Assembly: GCA_037903475.1 (NCBI GenBank)
Contig: JBAJFG010000199.1
Coordinates: forward strand, 1 to 64,000
Direction: 5' to 3'
Length of the DNA stretch: 64,000 bases
Origin: Ancylostoma caninum
Taxonomy: Eukaryota > Nematoda > Chromadorea > Rhabditida > Ancylostomatidae
In this document: positions 23,401 to 34,250 of the stretch, piece by piece
Layout of the letters: each line of letters opens with the position of its first letter
Numbering within the stretch: the stretch's first letter is position 1
The notes under the pieces: model-generated
Database searches by the model: none
What the model saw: only the letters and a program-made list of their open reading frames with translations
Told to the model about the DNA's origin: nothing
Made by a program: the position numbers and the translations under genes

Positions 23401-26063
23401 GTGTGAAGTTTTGTTCCAGTCCATGGCGGATTCCGGCATCCTGTGCAAACTAACGCAGTTGACACGCTCCTGTTCTTCATATGTTCTTCAAGGCGTTCTA
23501 CGCTCTATCGGAAACGTCATACAAGAATCATCTTTATACACCAAAGGTACGTTTATTTTGTCAGGTGCTGATCGTTGTTTACAGTTATTTGGAGTTTTTT
23601 CTTTTTTTTTTCATCTCAGAGTTGATAACTAGTTGTGCACTTCCTCTGCGCTATTTTCTATTGTTCGCTGTTTTTTTTTCTTGTTCGTTTATTTGTTCCT
23701 ACCTGCCTTTTTGACAACTTCGAGCCATCCAGTCACAAGTTCCTTTATTTCGAGACAAACTACACTTTACGCGGTAAGACGCAGCCTGTTAATCCTTGGT
23801 ACAGTACGCTAACGATCGCATAGCTGGCTGAAATAGAATAAAGATGCAAATTTTGCAAAACGCTGTAGTGGACGGGAATCAAAGGGATTATACTCATTCT
23901 TCTCCTTTGAATAGGGAAAAACAACAGCTCTTTTCCGTTCGCAATCATTCCCGATTCCTCTCACACTGAGCACTCTTTTCGTCCTCTTTCAAACCTGTAC
24001 GGAAGAGTACATCTGTCTATCCATGAAAGAAGTCAGAGGGAAACTCATCCCGCTATTTCTGACTTGCCACGTGCAATATGCACAGCTGCACTTTACTCCA
24101 ACAGCTCTGTTACTTAGCTTTTATTCTAAACTGAACGAAAATTCTGACTCGGCAATCTCAAGGCCTTCCTGAACCACAATCTCGACGCAGCCATACGTAT
24201 TCGAGCTGCTCCGACACCACTCTACTCTGAGGGAAACCTACAATTTAGCCTTCCATAGGCACAAGGGAACCCCAAACAAACTGCTCCAGTGGGTTTTCCG
24301 GCATGAACGGCATGGTGAGCGTAGTCGAGCAGCCAAACATCCAATGCCGTACACAGAATCGGTTTATTTCTTCATATGAAATGAAATTAGTGCCACCGTC
24401 AAATACCCTGTCAATGTCAGTTTTGAGTGTTTGTGGAAATTGTTTTGTTGGAGTGATTGTTGCCTTGAAAATCTTTAGTCCGCAGTCTTCAATCACAAAC
24501 CGTCACGACATACGTGTAATTCGCTTATATGGAAAGCCTCCTTGCAGAGCTATGAAATCATCAATGAACTCATGTATAACCGCTAATGGATAACTGTGAT
24601 GATACTAATGTCCTTCTCTTCTAGGATGATTTTAATGTTCATATGTTTAAATTCGTTATGATCAGTATCATGTGAATATACTTTAGGCATTGATTCTGCT
24701 TTTTTTCTGTATTAGTGAGTCGGAAGCTAGTTGTAGGCAAGGTGGAGCAGAACATTAGAGATACAGTCTCTCTCAAAAATTCTTGCCTCACGTTGCACCG
24801 CTCGCCTGCTGAGCTACGCCTCACCACGTATGATAATGCATACATAGGTGATGCGCCACGGCTCAGTTGACGGGCGGTGCAGAGTTGGGCAAGGATTTTT
24901 GAGAAGGACTAGCTCATTAGAGAAGTGTGTAATAAATGTGGGATGTGGAAGAAAGTTTGAAACATCGCCATTAGGTTTGAGAGAGGCATTGATTTGTTGC
25001 CAACATTTTATTTTAGCTTTCAGTTTATTTAGCCGTTTCAGATATGGTTAGGGAGAACCTCCTCACTAACCTTCTTCCGCTTATGTCGAGAAATACAACG
25101 ATGCGGGAAGCTTCATTTATCTGTAGCAATGTCGCAGCCGAAGGTGGCGACATGCTGCAGGCAGTTATCGATTCTGGTACTCTGAAACAGATATCAGTCT
25201 TGCTGGAAATGGCGGACTACGAGACCCGTAAAGAGGTACGATTAAGTCATTCCAAGAGTTCCTGATTAAAACAGTTTATAGCGAAATTTTAGGCCTTCTA
25301 CATCATGTACCACACGGCAACGTCGTCTCGCTCATGTCATCTTGCTGCACTCTTGGGAGCAGAATTATTGGCTCCTCTGTGTGATTTCCTTACAGTACTG
25401 GAATACTCACTTGTTGCTGACGCCATGGAAGCTTTGTCCTGTCTGCTCGCCTATGGGGAACAGCTTGCAATAGGATTGGCAGGTACCGATCTATACATTT
25501 CCGTTACCAGTTATTGAGTTCAGTTATTGAGATTCTGCACAGATCGTCAGTATACTGCGGGTGCAGAGTGGGGATACAGTTTTTGCAGTAAAACCGGGTT
25601 ATCCGAGGAATTCTCTCATAAAAGGACATCCTACCTTCATGCTCCATACCTCCTTTTGTTATGAGGCTTAGTTCTGTCTTCCGTTCATACATTCTTCCTC
25701 AAATTTAGACTTCTTGAATCCCGTTGCCACTCGAATGGAAGAGCTTGGTGCGAAGGACAAATTGGAATTCTTGTGCAACAGCCCCTCGATGAACATCCAC
25801 GTTGCTGCTCACGAAATTCTTGAGAAGTGAGTTATTCCAAGGCAAAGCTGTTTGCTACTGGCCATTTAAAGCTAAGAAATTTCATAAAGCTGGCTTTCAA
25901 AAAAATACGAAAGTCTTCTTGATTTTCCAGGTACTTCTACTCTACTGACGAAAATGAGGTGACCACACAGTCGGCGGTCACAATGCCACCTTACTCGGGA
26001 GCAATGGTAAGGGACACAATGGATGAGACGATAGATATGATCGTTAAGAGTGTGTGTCTTTAA
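17435..26063 (+). CDS. Divergent importin-alpha (karyopherin alpha)
   Basis: Importin-alpha links nuclear-localisation signals to importin-beta. Thirteen exons: 17435-17549, 18373-18488, 18836-18956, 21441-21551, 21808-22031, 22164-22264, 22336-22426, 23124-23204, 23420-23546, 25042-25235, 25293-25482, 25709-25826, 25931-26063, totalling exactly 573 residues plus stop. Exon 2 encodes an importin-beta-binding domain (about residues 39-77) with the cluster LRKRRRISEVQIRKQK. Exons 4-13 encode armadillo-type helices, for example LSWILVNM, VLPTFCGLIRRA, LWSIASLVE, VLRSIGNVI, and a C-terminal HEILEKYF that matches the SLIEKYF end of family members. The Trp/Asn pairs that line the NLS groove are mostly replaced, so this is a fast-evolving paralogue, in character like C. 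elegans ima-1 (not proven). A 45-residue tail follows the last repeat. The start of exon 3 and the end of exon 5 are the least certain boundaries. Confidence 0.85.
19518..20877. repeat. Giant intronic hairpin (656-bp arms, 48-base loop)
   Basis: Bases 19518-20173 are nearly the exact reverse complement of 20222-20877; the arms stay in register from ACATAGCTGG at the outer end to ATAACGGGCGTTCTCAT at the loop, with only scattered mismatches. It fills most of importin-alpha intron 3 (18957-21440). The open frames 19803-20078 and 20626-21069 are products of the repeat. Part of the right arm (CCAGTAGTACTGTTAC) recurs at about 21024. No transposase is visible. Confidence 0.95.
21208..21310 (+). 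repeat. Dispersed repeat, TCGTATTCGGAGA family, copy 1
   Basis: Contains AGAGAAAGCGAGGAATAGTG followed by CCGTATTCGGAGACGGTCGAG. Diverged copies lie at 48523-48625 (same strand) and 36385-36490 (reverse). It sits just downstream of the giant hairpin, in the same intron. Unclassified. Confidence 0.5.
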
Positions 26064-26511
26064 TACTTTGCGCTTTGATATGCAACTCTAACCTTTTGCT
26101 TGACCTATACAGTAGCTGTGAAACGTTTTGAAGTTGTACTTGTTTATGTTCGGAACTTTCGACACATGCGCTTTAGCAATGCTGGCGAGAAGTAGCAAGA
26201 ACTGTCTGTTTTCTGACCATGCGTTAAGCAGCAATTACAATTTTGCTTTCTTTCATGGGCTAAGCTCTCGGGCCTACCTCGGTTTGTTTCTTTGTTGTTA
26301 TGATGTTGTAGCTCTAGCGGGTAACTGCACTATATTTTTGTTTGAGAGATATTTCCACAACAGTGCTTCCTTTATACGTGTAGACCTCGTGAGATTAAAT
26401 GTCGATAACAACTGCTCCTTTCTGGTTTGTCTTAGAAGCTGTATAAAACCATGGATAAACATTGAGAATGTCTCGATTGAGTTTTCCAAAGTAAAAGTAT
26501 TTTGCCAGCTT

Positions 26512-26847
26512 TCATCGAGCGAAAGACAGCTTCGAATGCATTAAAACACAATTGAAGGCAGCACTAACGGGGATTTTCACCTCTGGAATAAGTCGCTTAC
26601 CATGTAACCGGCCGTTGGACAATTGCAAAAGTAAGTTGAACGCCTTAAATGGCCGCCCATCTGCGAAGATGCTGCCGTGGACATATCTGCCGCTGTGAAC
26701 AAAAGAGGTTCCGTCGCGCCAGCTAACGAAGTTGACAGGGTGTGCGCCATGTGGTTCAGCGGAGGCTGGTCTATGAAATTCGTACCGTTTGCAGGGTTTC
26801 GGGGCAGGACCCATCACGGAATACTCGTTTGCGCTGTGTACACACAT
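26512..26847 (-). other. Unassigned exon-like frame
   Basis: 111 codons, including the natural-looking stretch FVSWRDGTSFVHSGRYVHG and a possible splice donor (GTAAGC) after NGRLHG at about 26601. No partner exon, family or start is recognisable. It may be a mobile-element or gene fragment. Confidence 0.25.
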
Positions 26848-27316
26848 GGAATACCGCCATCATTTGCGAAAACATTGTGAAGTTTTGTAGAGGCGCCGCA
26901 ACTTTAATGCGCCGCAAGCGTGAATATTTTTTAAAGGTTGCCACGGCCCATCTCGCAAGATAGGCATGCTACCCTGTACAGGGAAAGGTAGACTATTTGG
27001 TCCTGGGTTAGGATGAATGTGGAATTTTGGGATTTGAGACAAAAACATAATAGTGATTATGTGTCACATTTCAATGAAAATTAATGATTATCTGCTTTCG
27101 CCCTAATAAATTTTGTTCAAATAGATGATAACCATCTTCGGCAGTGAAAGATAATTAAAACACGTGCAATCGTTAGCGCTTTTAAGTCTTTGCATCTGTC
27201 TAGGGGCGCTTAACTAATTATATATTTACGTGGGATATTGACACACGGGTTCATAGCTGCCAAGTGTTGCCAGCTACCGTTCTTCCTTGCATACACACTA
27301 CTTCGCCTGGTTTCAT

Positions 27317-27788
27317 TTAAAGCCAGCAGGAGCTGAAACCCTCGACTCTGAGCTGAGCTGTGGGTGATGAAGTACAGAGTCAGCACATCATAAATGTGAA
27401 ACGAACACAGACATTGATGGCTTACCTGCAGAGAAAATGGAACATTCGTCGCGAACACGCCTGGCCGTGTTCGTGCGCGGACGAGTTTTCCCCGGCGCAA
27501 AAAGCCATTGCGGTGCGTGGTTTGGCGCAAAGGGAAAACGAAATGCATTCAATTCACAGGGTTTCATGGCGAGACCCGGCTAAAACCACGCACCGCAATG
27601 GCTTTCGCGCCGGGGAAAACTCGTCCGCGCACGAACACGGCCAGGCGTGTTCGCGACAAATGTTCCATTTTCTCTGCAGGTAAGCCATCATTGTCTGTGT
27701 TCGTTTCACATTTATGATGTGCTGAGTCTGTACTTCACCACTCGCAGCTCAGCTCAGAGACGAGAATTTCAGCTCCTGCTGCCTTTAA
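27317..27788. mobile_element. TTAA-flanked palindromic MITE, copy 2 (inverted)
   Basis: Same 470-bp element as at 12142-12612, again bounded by TTAA, with left end AGCCAGCAGGAGCTGAA and right end TTCAGCTCCTGCTGCCT. The unique centre reads in the opposite direction (AATTCACAGGGTTTCATGGC), so the two copies face each other. Open frames 27210-27859 are shadows of it. Confidence 0.85.
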
Positions 27789-27967
27789 CGTTTAGATTAG
27801 TTCACCTAGAATCTGGACGTCCAAAAAAGTGCGAGCACAACAAAAGCTGCAGATTATGAGGCCATTTGAAGAAATTTGAAGCATGACTCTTATGACGGCA
27901 CAACCATATTCTAGAAGAACTAATATGAAAGTTACCAGGTTGGCAATCTTGTAAAACGAAACCTTTA

Positions 27968-28181
27968 GGGCAATTTATTCTGGATGCGTGCGACTGACGC
28001 ACGTGCCTCTATATGATGAAGAATAGGACACAGTCGCAGCTCAGACGCACATGTTTACGGCCTCGCGTTCTTTTCATTGAGGATGTGCATGCCGTGTTGA
28101 CCGGTGTTCATCGAAAATCCTCTGTAGATGGATGCGTGTGACTGATGCGCGACTGACGCACGCAGCTAGTATAAATTGCCC
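27968..28181. mobile_element. MITE, GGGCA-end family, copy 2
   Basis: Starts GGGCAATTTATTCTGGATGC and ends GCTAGTATAAATTGCCC; TTTA lies beside each end (left) or one base off it (right) and may be the target duplication. The interior repeats TGACGCACG motifs. Related to 437-833 and 46549-46771. Confidence 0.75.
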
Positions 28182-28639
28182 TTTTACGGAAATAAAACCA
28201 GTCTTGTCACCGACCGAAACAAATGAGTTGTTCATAAAGTGTTTCGATTTGACCGATATCAAAATCTAATCACTGTGGCTGTATTACTTCAGTGTATCAC
28301 GCTATCTTCGCTTCATTCAGCGTATAACCCTCTTCTGGCTGCCCCTTTTGTAGTTTGTACGCTCTGAAAGAGGTGAGGCAAACCAATACAACGATTGCGT
28401 CAGCTACATGCAACTCCGTGAGAATGGGAAAACTTCAGAGAATGCCCCTCAAAATAGCTGATGAGCACACAGGCGGCTCGGATGACGCATACGGTAGAAC
28501 ACAAGCACGACAGATCCGTCAAAAAGAATGGTAAGTATACTAAAGGATAAAGGATAAGGTGGTCGACGTTAATCAATCCCGTCACGAGGGATGCGCCACG
28601 CATTCGACTTCATCTGAGCTCGTAGAGGCGTTGAATGCG

Positions 28640-28860
28640 TATGTGCCCTGTACAATGACTTGCTGGGGGCGCCCGATGTACCAAGTCAGTGCTTCATCCT
28701 TCTAGACTCCTCTAGTACCAATTTACCAACCCCGGAGGGATGGAAGGCTTGGATGGCCTCGCGGGGATCGAACCATCGATCGTGTGCGGCGATGGTTCGA
28801 TCCCGCCCAGCGAGCCTCTTACTACTGCGCCACACGCGCCCACATAAGTAGTGTAAGTAT
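28640..28860 (-). mobile_element. tRNA-derived SINE-like element
   Basis: Read on the minus strand, an RNA polymerase III A box (TGGCGCAGTAGTAAGAGG, 28832-28815) is followed by a B box (GGTTCGATCCCC, 28774-28763), preceded by GGGCGCGTG, which resembles a tRNA 5' end. The 3' acceptor half does not pair with it, so this is not an intact tRNA. An inverted second B-box-like motif lies at 28791-28804. The tail sequence recurs at about 34130-34250, supporting a dispersed family. Confidence 0.6.
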
Positions 28861-29240
28861 ACTACAGGTGAGAAATTCATAAGCGATTACTGTGAACACT
28901 TCTCGGGCTGTGGATATACTCCTCCAGGAATGTAGCACCCAGTATTCCACCGCAGCGGCGAAAATCCAATAATATCGTCCGAATATGTGTAATATATTTC
29001 GTCGTAGCCATATTATCCCTCTTCCCCCTCAACTACGTCGGATATTATACGCATTGAGGAATGTGCTGATCAAAAAATTGATGTGGACAGTTCGGTGAGC
29101 TCAATCAGTAGTTACTCTACGAAAAAGTAGCAAAAGCCCCACCCCACCCAATTGCAACCCTGTAAACAGCCACCAGAGGCTTCCTTTTGATGTGAATAGA
29201 ACTGGAAATATGTCAATCTGTGAGCGTTTCCAGGAGCGAC

Positions 29241-29462
29241 ATGATGATATTCTTCATACCTCTTGGTGTCGTTCTATTCACTTCACTGGTCTTGGAAATA
29301 GTGGCAATATTCTACTCAAGGAGAATAGCAATGCGTGAGCGAGCTGCAGAAGCCGCTGCCGCTCGAAAGCAAGACACAGCAACAGAAGGAAGCAATTCAG
29401 AGGACTTGTCAGAAAGAAGTGCCATCGGTGTTGATTCAGAAGATTCCTTCTTCAAAGCATAA
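29241..29462 (+). CDS. Single-pass membrane microprotein, 73 residues
   Basis: A single coding exon that begins 7 bases behind a good 3' splice site (GTTTCCAG ending at 29233), consistent with spliced-leader trans-splicing straight onto the coding exon. The protein starts MMIFFIPLGVVLF; residues 2-23 form one hydrophobic helix, followed by YSRRIAMRERAAEAAAARK (basic, then alanine/glutamate-rich) and an acidic, serine-rich tail ending DSFFKA. The positive charge directly after the helix favours a cytosolic C-terminus. It converges on mics-1 with only 199 bp between stop codons. No family is recognised. It could instead be the last exon of a longer gene, but I find no upstream exons. Confidence 0.6.
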   Translation: MMIFFIPLGVVLFTSLVLEIVAIFYSRRIAMRERAAEAAAARKQDTATEGSNSEDLSERSAIGVDSEDSFFKA

Positions 29463-29661
29463 GCTGTTGTTGCGGACCTTCCCTCAATATTTGCAAACAA
29501 ATTCCAATCTGTTAACAAAAGAGTTAATTTGCGAATTAGTTTATGAAGTACTTTTCCTTTTCATGTTTACATCTTTGGAGGCACAACGCACAATAAGTTC
29601 GACACCTGTTTTCTACATAAGCATACATCAGATCTAGCCTTTCTGATTCCGTGAAATTAGT

Positions 29662-32600
29662 TTATCTCCTTCCTCGTACAACTCGATACCCAATGTAGAC
29701 TCCTAGTGAAATGACTGCGAGACCAATCGACACGTACAGCGCTTCCGTTATTAGAGATGGGCTGAAACACACTAATTAACGATGTTTTCAACCTTGATTT
29801 CCTTCTCGTTTTATTTGAACAGAAGTAAAAAAAAATAAGATGTAGTGTCCACGACTCTCAGAAAGAACTGCCAACGCGCTGCTCGAGTACACGCGTTGCG
29901 TACACGTACACGCGCAGCGACCACATCATTTCTGGGGCCGTTTTGACTCGCTAGGCAGCTACAGGGAACGTCAATCACGATTGCACCTCTCAGTGGCGTG
30001 GAGTGCCTGCCGCACCATCCCCACGGCGTGGCTGAGCGCTGTGGATTTCGGGTGCTGCCTCGCCTGCGCCGCGCAGATGGTGCGGTGCCCCAGGCCGCGA
30101 GAGGTGCAATCGTGATTGAAATTTCTTATAAAAAAAAAATCCCAACTAACAGGTTAGAGCTACCGCAACTTGCCAAAAGCAGTTCTGTACTGCCCACATA
30201 GGAGTACACGGGTGTACGTCAAACGGTAACAGTCTTCTGAGTCTACAGCACAGTAATGTCGATGGAGCCGAAGAAATTACGGAATTTTGCGGCCCGCTAA
30301 ATATTGGTGCGGTTCACCACGGAGGCAGCGCAAAACACAGTTAGACTGCAGATGACTATTGCACGGCGCGGTTGCACTGCTGTATGCTCTCTAGTCTGCA
30401 TGTTCATCAGCTCCATCAACGCTCACTGTAAATAGACGTATAAGCCCAGCCAAAAAGATTCAGACCACAGAAAAAATCCAAAATTAAAAAAGAAAGAATT
30501 CCCACAGCTGTGGAATTCTGTAGCTCAAAGAAAGTAATGTTCCGTGTTGTGTGCAATTTCTTTTTTCTTTGAACTCCTTCCATTTGTGGAAGACGACTTG
30601 CGCATGAATGGATATGAAACTGCTATTCATTGTACGTGACTGCGGAGGAAATTTGACCACTTACTTTCGTGGGTCCAAGTAGCTCATGGGTCTTTTTGGT
30701 GTACGCGGTACATCATCTAAGTATGAGTGTACTGATGGTGCGCAGCTGGAAACTGATTCATCATCCTCCTCTTGGCCTTTCGGTTCATCACGGGACACTG
30801 GCGACGACGTGGACCTTGTCAATCCTACGTCTAAACACTTATGAATTCAAGCACATACCGTTGAAATACTATGAACAGATGTATAATTAAAAACCATGAC
30901 GGATTATCGGAGTCATTGATCCGGGGCTTGATAAATTTGAATTGTCATAAAGTGATGACTTTCCGGCAGTTACGTGTGTATCAGCAGTGAATTTCTCCTG
31001 AAAATTACGTGGTTGCACTTTGTAAAAAGAGATGTTCGAGGACTCACATTCAGAATTCTGTTTTCCGCAGCGATTTCAACAAGTAACTGAGCAGCGGACC
31101 CTGCTTGTGATCGGAAAATTGCTACTGCCTCGTCGTGAGTTTTATTTACAAGATCAATTCCGTTGATCTAAAAAATTCTAGTAATACCACAGTTTCGAAC
31201 ACCTTCACCACAACACGCACTAAAACTAAGTTATGACTTATTAAGATAAGTCTTTCAACTTGCTTCGGAGATCTATCCATCTACTGGTTATCAGTTTTGC
31301 CAAATGATGAAAGAAAAACTGATTTTCATGCCGAAAATTTGCGCAGTACGGTGATTTCTTGGAGAGAATTTCATTAAAGCATCTGCATGTACAGTTCTTC
31401 ACAATAATGAATGCTTCGTGCGCTCGAGAAAGTGGCTAAGAGCAAGGTTAGTAATCGTGGAAATATGTCTATCTTCAAAGTTTGATAAAAATTCGTTGAA
31501 GTTAATTACAGGACAGAAATGTAACTAAAGTTACGCCAACTACAAAGAATTTTAGTTTTGCTTACTGATTTTAAAGTCAGTTTCAAAATTAGCCGACATC
31601 AGACTGCATTATGTTATAGCTCCAAAGCTGGTAACCAGAATGAAAAATTCCAGCAATGGCTGTAAATGTATTAGATTATAAGAGCAGGATCGTGATTTCC
31701 GCAACAAAAGAGAGGAAGTTTGGGCTTTCTTTCACGAGAGTATGTTAGCGTTTCGCAGTGAGTCGTTATGCATTAGTATGTCTGACTCACTGCTGCTGGT
31801 ATTAGGCTGACCCGAGCAGCGCGACGCACTCATTTAGGCGACACCGAAACGCTGCCGTCTTCTGCATTAAAAAATGTCCACCGCCTTCCTTTTGAACAGA
31901 GAGGCGGTCACACCGTTCGTCTGCGCATTATGTCGACCCGTGTAAGCCGTCCTGACTGCGCCTACAGTGCGATTCGATAGAGCTGACAAATTTTCAAACT
32001 TGGCCGTGCACAGCGACCCGCCATGTGCCGGAACCGCCATCTTACACTGCCACTATAGTCCACGAGGAGTGTAGCATCCTGCGTCGCCGTCGCTGGCGAC
32101 CGTGACACCGGTGCGCATCAATTGTGGGCGGGGCGTCGCGGCGGCCGTCGAAGTTGGCAACTGATGATCGCCAACCTCGGCGGCCGCTGATAAAAGCGAC
32201 TGCGGCGTCGGTGCTTATCGATTGGTCGCCAACATTTGCGATCGGCGGCAGCCAATGTTGGCGACTGCGGCGTCAATGCCTATCGATTGTGAGCGGTAGC
32301 CAACATTGGCTATACTCCTCGAGGAGTATAGCGGCTACCTTATGCTGCCGTAATGGCTAGTCATTGCGATGTTTGGGATTTTTCGTGGTATTTGATATGT
32401 TTAAGACTAAAAAAAGAAGCACTACAATGGAGGTCGATGGCGGTGGCCCATCTTCGGTCTTTGTGAACTTGTTGTGAAACCGATGTTTTTGGTGCTGTTA
32501 TACTATTCCCAGCAGCTCTTCTACCCGATTTTAAGAATTTTCCATCAAATCGAGAAGCAAAGCGTCTGGAAATAGCACTCGGCGATAGACGACACCCATC

Positions 32601-33884
32601 CCGGCGCTCGCGGCGCGGTCGCGCTGCATCCTTCTTGAGGCCGCCGATGGCCACTGCCACTGACGTCCACTGCTAATATCGTACAATTAACTGTTATGGC
32701 AGTGCAAAGTGCCGATTCCAGCGCGGCGCGAGCGCGCTGCTGTACGTGCTCAAGTTCGTAGACATCAGCTTTATGGACGCCCACAGTATACTGTCGATGA
32801 AAGCGTATACTCGTAAGCTGACAAACCCCATATCAATTAGAATGTAAAAAGAACAGTGCACTGAAAACGAAGTGTGACACTCACAGACAGTATAAGATCA
32901 CCAACAGAGAGCCTCCCATCATTGTATGCGGGCCCGTCCTGCTTTATGACAGAAACGAAAATCCCACTGTGCCCAGGTATGTGAGGACTATCCTTTCCAC
33001 CGACTATGTTGAAACCAAAGCCTGAATCCCAAAAAAGAAAATCAAACATTGCTAAACAAAAGCCGTGAGGGGCAATGCATCAGTGTCACTGTGAACAAGC
33101 ATGCAGAAATTGACAAGGAAAAACAGCTCACGAATAAGAACGAATGCATGGTGATATTTTCCGAGTGAATTATTATGGTACAGGAGAAAACGTTCGGACT
33201 ATGTTCACTCAGGAAAATTATTTGGATGATGTGGCGTATAACGCGAAACACACCAGAAGCACGCTGACAAACAGTTAACAAGCAAGCAAGGATTGATTTA
33301 ATTTGATTAAATTGTTTCCTAGATATTCGATTGACACTGTAAATTTCTTTTTGAACAAATCCCACCAGTGAAAGTACAGGGAACTCCAAATGTACGCAGA
33401 CAAAGGTCGGGACTGCGGCGCGGCTCTCTTGGGCAGAGTCACGGGCGCTCTGCATGCCGATCGCCTGCGTCTCTGCCAAAGAGAGCCGCGGGGCTGTTCC
33501 GACTCTTGTTTAGGTACGCTTGGAGTTTCGTATAGCTACACGGTTATCACAAAGAATTTTTAGCAATCGACTATGCTAATAATAGCAGTTTTAGGTGGTA
33601 GTTATGCAGGTATAATTTACTTACTGCATAGAAGAAGAGCAAAAGCAGCAAAGTATTGTTTTTCACCCAAATTTAGAGGGACAAAAGACAGAGATAAGGA
33701 TTCCAAATAAATAGGAATTAGGCGCTCAATGAAATCAGAAAACGGCCTCAAACAGGAGCTGGGTAGAAGATGAAGAAGAGCAGCAGCACATCAAGGCCCC
33801 GCAAAGAAGCCACAGAACAACTGACAGATTCTGAGATCCAGGCTCACCTTTTCGATTCCACAGTTCTTCCAGCGGTCTGCCACG
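29662..33884 (-). CDS. mics-1: SYNJ2BP/OMP25-like tail-anchored PDZ protein
   Basis: Mammalian SYNJ2BP is a mitochondrial outer-membrane scaffold with a cytosolic PDZ domain and a C-terminal membrane anchor. Exons read right to left: 33884-33848, 33021-32885, 31167-31048, 30997-30895, 30830-30665, 29761-29662; all phases join (221 codons including stop). The PDZ domain has the ligand loop GFGFNIVGGKD, then SGIFVSVIKQDGPAYNDGRL, GDLILS, and INGIDL with DEAVAIFR, matching SYNJ2BP block for block. A Ser/Pro/acidic linker (SPVSRDEPKGQEEDDESV) leads to the anchor ALYVSIGLAVISLGVYIGY and the basic end RVVRGRR, a typical outer-membrane tail anchor. The true N-terminus is unresolved: the first exon listed is in phase 0 and needs an upstream exon. 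The C. elegans name mics-1 is from memory. Confidence 0.85.
29961..30126. mobile_element. Foldback element, CAGGGAACGTCAATC ends, copy 2
   Basis: Starts ACAGGGAACGTCAATCACGA and ends with inverted AATCGTGATTGAAATTTCT, so the right end has drifted. The centre is GC-rich with paired CGCACCATC / GATGGTGCG motifs. Related to 10418-10555. In the last intron of the PDZ gene. Confidence 0.65.
32040..32345. repeat. GC-rich repeat with internal duplication and palindromic ends
   Basis: Left end CTATAGTCCACGAGGAGTGTAG (imperfect) and right end the palindrome TATACTCCTCGAGGAGTATA. The interior carries GCGACTGCGGCGTC...TATCGATTG twice (about 32200 and 32257). A related fragment with CTATACTCTGCGTGGAGTATA lies at about 52360. 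In intron 2 of the PDZ gene; unclassified. Confidence 0.5.
33379..33530. mobile_element. Foldback repeat
   Basis: The left arm starting GGGAACTCCAAATGTACGC is an imperfect inverse of the right arm ending GGTACGCTTGGAGTTTC; the inner part pairs CGCGGCTCTCTTGGGCAGAG with CTCTGCCAAAGAGAGCCGCG. About 150 bp, non-coding. Confidence 0.65.
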
Positions 33885-34129
33885 CTGTGGATAAGTGAGC
33901 ACACACTGCGACCACAATAAAAAGATTTCGCAAAGCACAAAGAATGTCCCTGGATAGTGGTGAGGAGAGAATGAACCGAACGAAAACGACGCTGGAGCTC
34001 GTAAGGCAAGTAACGACAGGTGATATAAGTAAAGCAAGTAGAAGACAAAGAGGTCGTCGTTAGCCAACATCATTTTTGGTGCATAACGCAATCCGATTTC
34101 GTTTAGAATCATGAACGCTTTTGTACGCA

Positions 34130-34250
34130 CACATGCCCTGTACTATAAATTCTGGTGTGTATCAGATGTACGAGTCAGTGCTTCTTCCTCCCGGACAATT
34201 GTGTTTGCTACTAGATTACCGACTCCAGAGGGGAAGAAGACGTGGGTAGC
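34130..34250. mobile_element. Partial SINE copy
   Basis: Shares ordered blocks with the tail of the SINE at 28640-28860: TGCCCTGTAC, GTACGAGTCAGTGCTTC and GATTACCGACTCCAGAGG. The promoter-box half is absent. Confidence 0.45.

Larger units (their letters stand above)
26064..29233. other. Spacer rich in mobile elements
   Basis: Between importin-alpha and the microprotein gene. It holds a palindromic MITE (27317-27788), a GGGCA-end MITE (27968-28181) and a tRNA-derived SINE (about 28640-28860). A minus-strand open frame at 26512-26847 looks partly protein-like. No exon chain could be assembled. Confidence 0.6.

Noticed and set aside
28739..28850. Possible tRNA gene with A and B boxes
   Set aside because: The acceptor stem does not pair and an inverted second B-box motif replaces the anticodon region; called a SINE instead.
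33735..34130. 131-codon minus-strand frame
   Set aside because: Only the short 33848-33884 part is an exon of the PDZ gene; the rest lies outside its splice sites.
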